A stretch of DNA of 64,000 bases, taken from contig CM063249.1 of NCBI GenBank assembly GCA_032158295.1, positions 14,116,078-14,180,077 of the forward strand. Reading direction: 5' to 3'. This document shows positions 46,065-58,000 of the stretch, one piece after another. Source of the DNA: Pycnopodia helianthoides (Eukaryota > Echinodermata > Asteroidea > Forcipulatida > Asteriidae). The position numbers were made by a program, and so were the translations under genes. The notes below the pieces were generated by a model. The model was given only the letters and a program-made list of their open reading frames with translations, ran no database searches and was not told the DNA's origin. Position 1 is the first letter of the stretch. Every line of letters starts with the position of its first letter.

Positions 46065-47662
46065 AAATATTAATGTAGAAAACATTGTTTTAATTCCGGA
46101 CTAAAACAACAGCTGTTATTTTGTTCATGTCTGTTCCATGAACAAAAGAAGACATGAACTTGAACAGCATTGTATGCAATTTTCAACCACTCAGGGTTTT
46201 CATGCACTTTAAACCAAATAATTTTAACAGTGAATTTAAATACAGTACTTTTTGATTGGCACAGGTAAAGCCAGTGCATAAAGAATATAACAAAATCATT
46301 CTACAAAGTTTTTTTTGTTGCGGGTACGAGTTTCAAGATTGTTATGTATAATTGATTTCTGGAGTTATTTTCTGTCAAGATACAATGACAAATTCAGAAG
46401 AATGTTATAATCGATTTCCCAAAGCAAATGTCATCTATAAATTCAATTTTAAGGGAAGATAAATAGATACGTTTTCGAATTTGGTGAAGGGTACATACAA
46501 ATCTAGTCCAAAGTACAAAGGCATTTCACCCTTCCCATGTAACTGAACCAGACATGGGCTGTACAAGCTTAGCATTGGCAAGTCAGACCAATGCTGTGAA
46601 GATGGATTTATTGACTGAAGTCAAACAAGGCCAGCTTAATTAAGAGAATAAAAGAGTAGACGACGAGGTCTTAACCGGCTGCTTAAAACCAGCACAGTCG
46701 TGGCCGTGGATAAAGGACCAAGCCGAAGGCGGAGTCCTTTATCGCATGGCCACAACCCTGCAAGGTTTTAGATGCCGGTTAAGACCAAGCAAAGAGCAAG
46801 GCCGAGTCACTACTCTTTTATTCCCATTTATAAATGCCCTTTTTATTAAAAAGCGTAATATTGTTGGAAAATCTGTACAATTTTTCTGTTAACTTTCAAT
46901 TCCTGTCACGTCCTTGGGCCCTGTTTTGCGAAGGATATGCATGCCAAACTCAATGGTTGTGCGTACACGCGCGTACTAACACAACAGATTATAGATTGAA
47001 TACTGGTATGTATTGATTGCGTTTTGCATAAATTAGTGCCTGTGTAACCTTGCACGCCACAGGTATGTTTAAACACTTCTAACCGTGTTTATATCACACG
47101 TTTAAACATGGCCACCTGATCTCCTCTTGACCAATCAGAATGGATAAACTGTCCTGGGTATTTATAAATATTAGATTCTTATAAGATACAAATTTATTGC
47201 AAAAATCAAACACTTCAAATTTTAACTGAACTTTAAGCACACACAAGGCTTGAAATACCAGATATTTTACCTTTGGGCCTGTAACTCCACAAGTGAACAA
47301 GACCTGCAGTCTAGCATTTTTGCAAACACACACTTTTTAAGATTTCTTGATCAGGTATGGAACTTTCAGCTGATTTCCTTGGGTTTTTTTTCTGTAGTAA
47401 ACGGTGCCATAGCAAACAAAGAAAACAAAAGAAAAGCAAGAAAACTGGAAAAAAAACACTACAAAGTTTAGTGTGGTTGGACATTTCCTTGTTTGGGGTT
47501 TTTGGTTTTTTTGTTTCTGATTTTTGGCCATGAGAAAGTTTGGAATGTGTGCTAGATGTGTACAAGTAAGCTTTTCAATCCAAACCTCTTCCTTAATATA
47601 AAATAGAAAGAAACTTGTCATTTCTTGTAAAAAGTATTTCTGGTCAGTGAAAGTTTTGAGCT
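46065..47662. other. intergenic downstream of NDH-2
   Basis: It holds the foldback at 46643-46825 and otherwise no gene. ORFs near 47311-47621 lie in A/T-rich low-complexity sequence. Confidence 0.45.
46643..46825. mobile_element. foldback element with GAATAAAAGAGTAG ends
   Basis: GAGAATAAAAGAGTAG (46643) is matched by the inverted CTACTCTTTTATTCCC (46810-46825). Nested pairs inside are GGTCTTAACCGGC with GCCGGTTAAGACC, and GTGGCCGTGGATAAAGGAC with GTCCTTTATCGCATGGCCAC. It has no coding capacity, and the whole element can fold into one long imperfect hairpin. Confidence 0.8.
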
Positions 47663-48041
47663 TTAAAGGAACATTACAGAATTGGTTTTGCTAACGAAAC
47701 AGTTGCTGGCAGTGTAAGCACTTTATGTAATCCACCATATACATAAACTGACAAACCTGTGGTTTTGAGGTCGATCGGCCATCTGGGTCACGAGAAAATA
47801 GTGAAAAACAGATTACACATTTGCATGAAATCTATAGATTCAACAAATTAATAAAACGCTCACTGAGCGATAAACTCCAATCGGAAAATTAGTTTATTCA
47901 TTTCTCATCAAATATGGCGTTTCAGACATAAATATTTCAAGGGATGTTTTCTACTATCATCATCATTAGACCTAGTAAGTTTTGTGTAAATCTGTGATCA
48001 AAAGTATATTTTTTCTTACCAATTCTGTAATGTTCCTTTAA
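47663..48041. mobile_element. TTAA-flanked MITE, 379 bp, perfect 19-bp TIRs
   Basis: TTAA at 47663 is followed by AGGAACATTACAGAATTGG. The exact inverted copy CCAATTCTGTAATGTTCCT precedes TTAA at 48038-48041. There is no ORF. It is the fourth TTAA/AGG-type element of this window and the one with the longest exact ends. Confidence 0.85.
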
Positions 48042-51000
48042 AATTTATGGTTTTGTAGAAATTGTCTTGAAATTGAAGCCCAAACATAAAGAACTTGCAG
48101 TTTTTCAAATTTTACACAGTCCCATAAATGTGAAACTGGGTAAATGAATGTGTATAGACGAGATATTTGCTAATCAATGTGATGTGTACTCTAAAAACAG
48201 ATATATTTTTATTTTTGTTACATGATTGATTGAGGTAAAACATTTATAAATGGATTGTTTATTTTTTTGTGTAGTGTTGATGGTGATTTAAACTGATCTT
48301 TATGTCAAAACAATGCACACATTGTTTCAAATCAACATTTTTAATAGTAATACAAAAATTATGTTAACATGTGACAGATTAAAGAACTTATATAATGTAG
48401 GTTGCTTTGTGGTTTTTTCAAGAGATGAAAGCATTATAATAATATTATGTTAAAAACAGGCAAAGTATTTGAACCTTTGAAAACAGCAGGAACTTTTTAG
48501 TTTTACTGAGAACAGAGGCCAATCTACATTACATAGTGGTATAATCTTGTTCAGGCCATTTGATAATATTACAGATTTTCCTGGGGCAAAACAGTTAAAT
48601 ATCACAGCCGAGAGGTCAATGCATCGGAATCAAGTTCTGGTGTTGCCAGAGTGTGGTTTCAGTTCCCATTCATGACACTTGTCTTCCAAATAAAGAGTGA
48701 TGCACTTTCCCATTACTCTCAACTTAAAAAGTTATTCAACCTGTAAGCCATGAAAATATGCCTAATAAGGTACATACATAAGTATAATCTGTGCATGTAA
48801 ATCAATAGACAAAAACATCACAGTACATGTGCCCACACATGAACGTTTGTTTCTTACATTTTCCATTATCGGACCATGAACCGCTTTTTCGAAAATCATA
48901 TTTAATGGGGCAATATTATATTCAAACAGCGTTGCAAAATGAACTTGGATATTAACAGTTACAGTTTATATTTCTTGAAGAGGTTTTCAAGAAAATGACA
49001 AAATTGTCATTGAAATTACATTAAAAAAATTGTTCTTTGAAGAAGAAAATATTAATATGCCTACTTTTTAATACTTCCAGATTTCCCTGTACATGTTCAC
49101 ATGTACCATAAGAAACCTGTTGATAAGAAATGGGTCAATGGCTTTTCACAGTAATATACAGTAACACCAAAGTAGTTTGAGTACTTCTATTGGCAAATGA
49201 ATGAATTATATGTTAAACTAAACACAATAGCAAACAAAATTGGTCAGACTTTTATGGGGCCATACAATATGTTAAACATGCACCGCCCAATTTTTCGGCA
49301 GATAGATGCCACAAACAAACAAAATGCTTGTAACAAGCAAAATGTTTATACATTGCTGCATTTTTAACCAACATCAATGAGAATTGTTAAAGCAAATCAC
49401 TTCTCTCTACTGTAGATTTGCTACAAACAAATAAACTTGTCCAACCTACAAATTGGGCCCTCTTATGTTTATAAGTCAGTTCATTTTGGGGTTCCTGTGT
49501 ACAAATGTACAATTGATATTCATCTTAGAACTCTGCGTTTCTTTAATATGAATTTCCAATGCGATGCTACATTCGTGGTGCAATTAATTCCTGGTGGGTA
49601 CAAACCAACTTTATACTCGATACTGGTACAGTGCATTATAAGTGAAAAGAAGAGAGTGATCCATTGAGCTTTGCTCAATAACCCTTCGGAGACCATAAGG
49701 TGCCAGAAATGGCTTGTACCAAAATGCCCATAGCGGCCGCAAACGGCTGCAAGGTCTGACCTTCTACTCAACCAAAAAGGTCAAAGTAAAGATCATGACC
49801 TGAATTGACATTTTCCAAGTTTCCCATGTAACATAGTATCTATGTTTCTAAAACAAAACAAAATTTCTGTTTAATAGTTTTTTCCCCCACACTTTTACAA
49901 GAAAATATGTTTCAATGGCGTGGCTTAATGGATCAGTTTAACTGGTCAATCATTATCATCAGCTTTATTTAACCGTACAAACATTTATACATAAATATAC
50001 AACTTTCCTTCAAAAAAGTAGAGGATGACAGGAACATTTTTACCTATTGAAATCGAATCATTGGTTACATCTTGATCAGCAGCCATCTTGTTTTATTCCC
50101 ATTCAAATCAATGTCACTGAACAACAGTCTGCTTCCTTTTTAGCATAATAAAAAACGGGATTTGTGTTTGCATTGCAGACATAAAGCATGTCAAAGATGG
50201 TTGTCCTATGATAAAGGTCTATGGACCTTGTGTGTACCCGCTGCCATCTTCGGGTGTAAAACGATGATAAAACAATGGAAATCACACAGCTATGTACAGG
50301 ATGAGCCAATAAGCAACCTTTGACCTCTACTTGAGGGCACCCCAATGCTGCGACACCCAGTCTTTTGAAATAAGCTCCATACCCATCATGCAGGCACAAA
50401 ATCTATGTACCAATATTAAATTTATTCAAATTATTCAGAGGAAAACTGCATGTCTGTTTAAGCCTGACAACACATTTGAAAAACAGGATACCAAAACAAA
50501 TCTTTACTCTTTACAAACTCACCTCTAAAAAAAACATAAGTTTAGAATCACTAAAGCTATTTTTTACTGAAAGCACAAAGCACGTTTTCTAGTTGCAAGA
50601 ATAAAATAGGGTAAGTGCCTTTAATTTGTTCACTGCTTATATTCTAGTCTTGTAAATGAATTTATTTAATTATTTATTTATATCGTTTTTAATTAAACCA
50701 GACAAGAAATATTTGTTGTTGCCCTTTTCAAATTATTCCTTTAGTTACGAGCCATCCCCACCCCCACATAAGCAGTTTAGTGCATCAGACTCATGTTCTG
50801 GTGGCCAAGTCATCAGGGTGTGGGTTTGAATCCCGGTCATGGGTGTGACTTTGTCTTAATCGACCTGTCCTTTTGGGGGAAAATGGCCTATTCAGGTAAA
50901 ATATAGAGGTTGCACTGCACTGTAAATAACTGATCTTTCCCAACCAGCCATACAGTACAAGAAACTAGCTACAACAACCACCAACTACATGATTGTTACT

Positions 51001-52015
51001 CACAGTAATCGACATGATATATTGCATAAAATAAATTTCTAAATCTACTTGTACCAAATATAAACCACATCAAGCAATTAATTTGTTGACCTTCTTGGTT
51101 GAAAAAAAGCAAAGAAAAACAATATCTATTTCACAAACAGTTTCACTAAATTTACACCTGCCTGTAAACTGCTAAGTGCCATCGTCTAAGAGCCACTGCA
51201 GGATGCGCCCCAGCACCTGGTAAACATTTCAAGGTGCTATATAAAATGGGTCTCATAATTAAAATTAGCGCTGAATACCAGTCGAAAAGTAGCAAGTGCT
51301 TTGAGACACTGGTGGATATTAAAGCACCGTATAAAAATTTTGAGTTATCACTAAAATTATTATTGGCGATTGATCTTGGAGAATTGAGTCTCCTTGGCTG
51401 TTGAGGTTCTTGAAGACCGAGCGTCGAGGATGTTGCCCAAAACTTAATCAAACAAATTAAATGCCTTTCTTTAATACAAATAAACTGCTGTGACACAATA
51501 AATCAAGCAATTACTTCACCATACATATACATGTACTACAGTAGTGTTCTCACCCCTTCTATACACTGGTGCCAAAGACATGCACAAAGAACCAGTCCTT
51601 CCAGGCTAGCATTGGTTGTATGGGTTCCTTTTGTTTATACAGCTGATATTATGTGGAACACCCATAGCAACGGCCAGTTGAGCAGAAGAGTATATTAGTA
51701 ATAGGGTTAACTGTAGTCCGCTAGCCAAATGCTGGTTAAAATGAACAAGAAGCAAAAGTGGTCCAGTTAGCTTGTTCATTGCTTCCCCAAAGCTGTGTGC
51801 CAACTACTACAGATAACTAATGACTTCAAATTCAAGTCCCAAACAAAAGACAATTTTGAAAAGAAATCTTAAAACATGGACCAGTGCAAAGCTTGCAGAT
51901 TACAGTAGTAACACAACAAGCTAACTGGTCCTGCTGAAGTGCTACAGCAGTAACAAGTTCTTTCCAATGTGGGTCTTTTTTGGCCCACAGGCAACATAAA
52001 CTAGATACTCCTTGG
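48042..52015. other. intergenic, AT-rich, with SINE relics
   Basis: No gene is supported. tRNA-like heads on the plus strand at about 48608-48690 (GAGAGGTCAATGCATCGGAA, TCAAGTTCTGGTG) and 50765-50850 (TCATGTTCTGGTGGCC, GGGTTTGAATCCC) mark SINE fragments. TGCTATATAAAATGGG and CACCGTATAAAAAT near 51236 and 51326 resemble SINE tails. The 50103-50399 minus ORF has no recognisable domain. Confidence 0.5.
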
Positions 52016-55000
52016 CTATGAGGAGGTTGTTGGGGGAGGGGGTGCCTGGATGGTGCTTCCTCCACTCCCAAAACCAAGTCCAAAGCTTCTCTGGGTGTGA
52101 GTCTTGACTCGAGCTATCTGGTACTCCTGGTCCAACTGCTGGAAAAGCTTGACTCTCTCTTCTTGCTGACGTTCTGTGTCGCCTGGATCTGCCAAAGAAT
52201 GAAAGACAGTTCTGCAACTTATTTTGGGGGGAGAACAAGCTGAAAATGTTTCAAGGCATTACATGAGTTTGCCAAATATTATAACAAATCACAAACACAT
52301 AATACATATTATTAAAAACCCCAAATACATAATACAACAATATAGCAACTTAAACGCATGAATCAAGTAATATGTTATACAAAAAGAATAATCCCATTTT
52401 GATGAAAGTAAATTTTTAATGAATTCCAACATGTTGAATTCCTGTGGGGTAAAAACAATTTATGCACACACACAAAGTCAAATTTGACAACCAAAAGCAA
52501 AAAAGTAAAAAGCAACCAAACGTTTTGTAAATTCACAAGTTTAAAATTATGCAATTACATATTTGTATGTTGATATATCATAAACAAAAAGATTAATTCA
52601 CATATAGAAGAAAGAGTGACAAATATAAATTTATAGTTTGCCAAATTAACATAAAATGGCAAACAACAAAAAAATTACTGTTCAATGCACAAATTCAAAT
52701 TACAAATACAATGGTAGTAACAAAATGAATCAAACAGGATACACAACAAATACAAGGACTTCAGTCTTAAAGAGTATTTCAATGTCAAAATGGAAAAATT
52801 TGCAAACATTATCACAGAAAAAGTAAATTTCTTCAACATCATGTGATTGATTCAATACATTTGGAATTGAGGCAATAAGGCACGAGCTGCAGTACTCTTC
52901 AGCAACCTTGCATGGATTGCGCACATAAGCAAGCCTTGCTGAAGCCTTGCAACAAATTGCAAACGTTAGCAAAACATTCTCAGTGGATTGTGCACCACCA
53001 ACATTGGCAAACAACAGCAACAGACGAGAGACATTGTGTTTCAATGGTGTTGGGAATAGTGTCACTCCTCTCAGTGTTGCTAGCAATGGCTGCTGTTGTG
53101 CACCACTACACATGACGCTCCATGCCCAAACCAGACACTTCCTGCCAAAACTCAAAACTGAGTTTACTTGCTGTTCAAATAGATGAGAAGAGCTTATTGG
53201 GGCCTTTAAGGCAAGTACTTCTCAACATATAGAATAATTAATACATCACATCACATTGATAAAAAGGTTGTGTTCTTGTCTCACTTTAAAATGCCATTTC
53301 ATGATTTCCAAGAAATGTCCCACTTTGACATGGAGCGTCACATATGAACATTCAACAGTTAACCAATATTTAATTCTAAAACCATGTCTTTGAGTCTACT
53401 ACTCTTACCTTTTCCTTGCTCAGGTATCTCTTCACCCTCCTTGATTCCCATCAAACGGCGAAATTTTGCCTTCGTCTCATCATCACTAAACGCTGTCCTC
53501 TCCCACTGGTTACTGACACTTTCTCTGCCATCTATTATTGATTACAAAAAATTAAAAACATTTCTTATGACGACATGGAAGAGCTGTTAAACCTTTAAAT
53601 GATCTTTGTTATCCCAATGTTTACATGGTACAAAGTTGGCACTGATGCCAATTGTCCAGAGAAATATTTTTACTAAAATGGTGGAATCTCTAGGGATGAG
53701 ATTGGACGGATGTGAAAATAACTGGAAAATGGCTTGCAGGTCTGGGTTCCCCCTTATTCTGGACTTGGAAACCTCTCGGATGTTACAATTCAGGAGGTTT
53801 ACAGACTCTATGCATCACCAGAAAAGCACATCTACAGGTTTGGATACAATGTGGTCTATTTCTGTTTTCATTTGGTGATTGCTTTATCACTTGCGACATC
53901 ACATGTGGCTTCTGTACACCCATGGGGTCTGCCATTTTGGGAGTCAAATTGCATTGCAATTTGTTATCATTTTTTTTTTTTAACTTGTACATGGTTCATG
54001 TGTAGAAGCAAAACTTTCAGCTAGTTTGACTGAAATCAACCTATATAAAGTGACAATAAAGTCATGAAGTAGGGGTCCTCTCTGCAACCAATAATCTGTG
54101 GGATAATATTTTTTAGGTTTGTTGGCTTCAGTAGCTCAAGATTTGCCCAAACTTTGTGTTTTTAGATAAAACGTTTACATTGGTCTTTAAGTGAGCATGC
54201 AGTTCATGATGATTGCATGGTGTAGTCCAGTCCTGACATCATCTGTCTGTTACATACTGCTTTAACATTTTGGTAGAATTTAATAGCCAATTGATTACCA
54301 AACGGTCTATACATGAACATAAAAGTGAATACAAATGTCCAAATTGTAAACAAAAAGGGTACCTTTGTTTGTACAGAATCTCTTAATATTAAAACATGTC
54401 ATTACTACTTGGTTTAAGTTCCAAGACAAACAGGCCATATCTCCAATAAGCTCAAAACCCAAATTGGGCCATGCCCTTACATCCTCTTTCTTTCCAGCCC
54501 ACAGTAATTTCCTCTTGCGTGTCTGTTCCGCTATCTGTACAGGGTTGACAGTCAGTGGATTGTAGTACTTGGGCATGCTGATTCCAGTTTGGGCCAGGAC
54601 CTTCGCCTGCATGGCTGCAGCAGCAGCAGCCGCTTGGATGAGGGGGTCTATACCCATGGGTGTTAGGGACATCAGAGGGGGTGGATTCAGAGAAGTAGTG
54701 TTGCTCTCGACTCCTTTGGCAATTTCTAAATGGAAAGAAATAAGCACTAATGGTTATGTTGTCTTTTGATACAAAACATTAAGAACTGCAAGAAATGACA
54801 CTCAGTGTATGTCCAGGTTCTTTTCCAAGAATTGAGAAAAGGTGTGCGGCGTGTAGCGACGGAGTCATCTAGTGCACCAGAGAGCCATCTGGCACACTAT
54901 GTTCAAGCTATAGTGGTCAAGTCGTCAGAGTGTGCGTTTATGAATAGTACACATATAAAAGTTCCTGAAATGGTCGGTGACACAAGTAACGATTCCCTTT

Positions 55001-58000
55001 CAGAAACAAGCTTTTGAGTTTTTAAAAATCATTCACATGACTGTGAATGTGATTAAAACATTACATCTCAATCACAGCATGTAAAAAAATAAAAATAAAA
55101 TAAAAACAAGATAAAAACTCTAGGATCTGTGCTCCCTGACCATACCTTCGACAGCTTTTGTGTACAAGTCTTTTAGCCTGAGCCCATAGAAGCACATGGT
55201 TTACAGGAAGCCATAAGTGTAGAAATCTGTTGTAAGCAATGCCCTGAAAAATTGCACCCAGCTGAAAAGCTGTATGCCTTGGATACAAGGCATGGGTCTC
55301 ACTACGAAAGATACCTTTCTCTAGTGTATCATCCGTCTCCTGCTTCAGGACCTTCTCCCTCTCCTTCTCATCCTTGTCCCGTCGCTCCTTCATCTCCATC
55401 AGCTTCTTGGCTCGCTCTAGGCGTCGGGCCAGAGCCTCCTGGGCATGCATGGCGGGGTCCCTCCCACGGGTCAGCGGGGAAGTGGAGATGCTGCGACTAC
55501 GGCTACGACTACGGCTACGGCTACGGCTGCGGGTGTGACTACGACGCCTCCTTGGACTCCGAGACCTACAAAGTTTCAAGGATGTCACAAATCTAATTAT
55601 ACCTCTACAAGTTGTATTTCTGGCTTTTAATTTTGGCAACAATACAGTACATGTCAGTACAAAAAATCACCATAAAATAAATTAAGAACGTACTCATTTA
55701 AGGAGGGCTGTACCAAAAAATGCATTCCTAAAAAAACAAATTGACAATAACCTTGAACGTCGCCGACGTGGAGAACGTGATCTAGACTTCTGTCTTCTCC
55801 TCCGAGGGGTTCTTGATCTGCAGTGATGAAAATACAAAACAACATAAAAGTCAATGACAAATACAAACTTAAACTGACATGAACAATTTTTGACGACAGC
55901 TAAAATACTAATAGTGTACACCCAAACAACGTTGAATTGAACAATTTTTTGATCTTCATGTGCAAAAATAAATTTTGAGCTCACTCAGCCAGGTTTTTGT
56001 TTGAAAAAAACAAACCCAGAGTAATTTTTCTCTTGATCAAACATATTTGAAACTGCTTACCTGGACTTTCTGCGGCGTCTTGGTGAACGTGACCTCTTTC
56101 TTGAGCGTGACCTTGATCTCCTGTGTGACCTTGATCGTGACCTCTTCCTTGACCTGGACCTGGATTTTCGGCGAGGAGGCGACTTGGAGCGGGACTTTCG
56201 CCTGGACTTAGAGGATTTGCTACGCTTCGGAGGCGGTGTGCGGGACCTGGAACGGGACCTTCGACGATGTTTCTTTGGTGACCTACTCCGTGATCTGCGG
56301 GATTTCTTTGGCGAAAGTGATCTTGATTGGGATCTACGATTTGACTTTAGCTGCTTCTTTCCAGGTGAGGCCGACCTTGATCGAGACTCCCTGGCTTTTG
56401 TAGATGATTTGGACTTCCTGTCCTTTTTTGGTGTGAGAGATCTGGATCTCGAGTCTCTCTTTCTTCCCTTGGAATGGGAGCCTCTTTTCGGAGAAAGCGA
56501 TGCCATACGATCACTTCCCGATAAGGAAGGTGAACGAGCTGCCTTAGAGTTGGCCTTCTGACTTTTCTTGATTCTCCTTGGTGATGGGGACAGGGATTTT
56601 GAGGCAGCACGGTGGCTAGGGGACGGGGAACGGGAACCCAGCTTAAAGGCATCTTCATCCTCATGGTGGCTGGACAAAGACTTCTTTCTGGACTTAGAGG
56701 AGCTGACTTCATCAGGCTGGGTCGGGGACGAAGATGTGACGCTGCTCTCCTGTTGTGGGAAGAATGCTCTTTCAGGGAAATGGCCCAACAAAACAGTGTT
56801 AGTGTTTTTGGAACCAGACTCTGATGTTACACCATCAGAATGTGTGACACATTTTAAACTGTACCAAAGCTGTTTTCACACTGGAAAATACATGCTCAAG
56901 TACACATTAGAAACTTTTATGCCCATCAATCAAAAAGATCAGGGTACTTTGTTTTATATCCCCTTAAAGAAAATAGAGAAAAATAATCATTGTCTTTTTG
57001 GTCAAGTTTAAAATGTGTCATAAAATAGCAAGGATTTTAGTTGCTTATCTTATTATAATTACGATGACTCATGGTATCTGTCGAATGCAATGCTTTCAAT
57101 TTAAACTAGGCATTCCTGCATACAATTGAGATACAGTACATGTATCTGTATGTAAAGGATTTCCCAAAGGAATTGTTTCTATTATTAGAAAATGAACAAT
57201 TCTCTGAGCAATTGCAAATTATTGACGTCAATAAAGTTTAGATGCTCGCAACCCACATTCAACTCAATGCAAAACACCAGGAAACAGTTTATTCAGGTCT
57301 AATGTCAAAACAACACAGATGGCACTTCATACATGTAGTAGAATGATGGCACTCCCTCCTCACCCGTTCATACATTAGGAGCCAACAGTTCTTGCCAATA
57401 TTTTTGTACAATCTCACACTTGCAATTTTGAAGGGGGGAAAAAGGAAAAAGTACAAACAACTTCTGTAAAGTGTTTTGAGTTGTCTATGGCAGTATTTTA
57501 AACAATTTGTTTAACAGTTGCATGCCTGTCATGCCTGTTAAGATGTGTACATAGTTCATGTACATACATGTAGTTCTTTTCACTTTGTTTTGAAGGTACA
57601 GTAACTGTAAGACAGTACATGTACATGTACGAGCATGAAATGTATGCAAGTCTTAACCCTGGACACAAACTTACTGACTATTAAACAGCCAATGAGGTAG
57701 AATTGTTGCAACTTTTTTTGTTGGAAAAAGCATCATACAAGTACACATACAAATGTTATGTACGTTAGAAAACCATGCTCCTTTTAAAACAAAGAGTTTG
57801 CACTACCACAAGAAAAACCATTGATGTACAGCGTGAACACACCTTGTTTTTCTGTTTATTGTTTTTTAGTTCTGCCACTTACTGTATCAAGTCTCACTTG
57901 GTGTTTCAAGTGTAAACTGGGCCTAAGACACGACTGTGTAGGTGGCCTCATTCATGACCTAAAAAATTAAGGCCCGATACTTCATTCTTGTAAGGGCAAG

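Noticed and set aside
50103..50399. 98-codon minus ORF with scattered Cys and Tyr
   Set aside because: There is no domain, start context or splice partners, and the region resembles dispersed repeat sequence.
56184..56561. 125-codon plus-strand ORF rich in Asp, Leu and Arg
   Set aside because: It is the antisense shadow of the RSRC2 Arg/Ser-rich exon. The low-complexity codons keep the opposite strand open.
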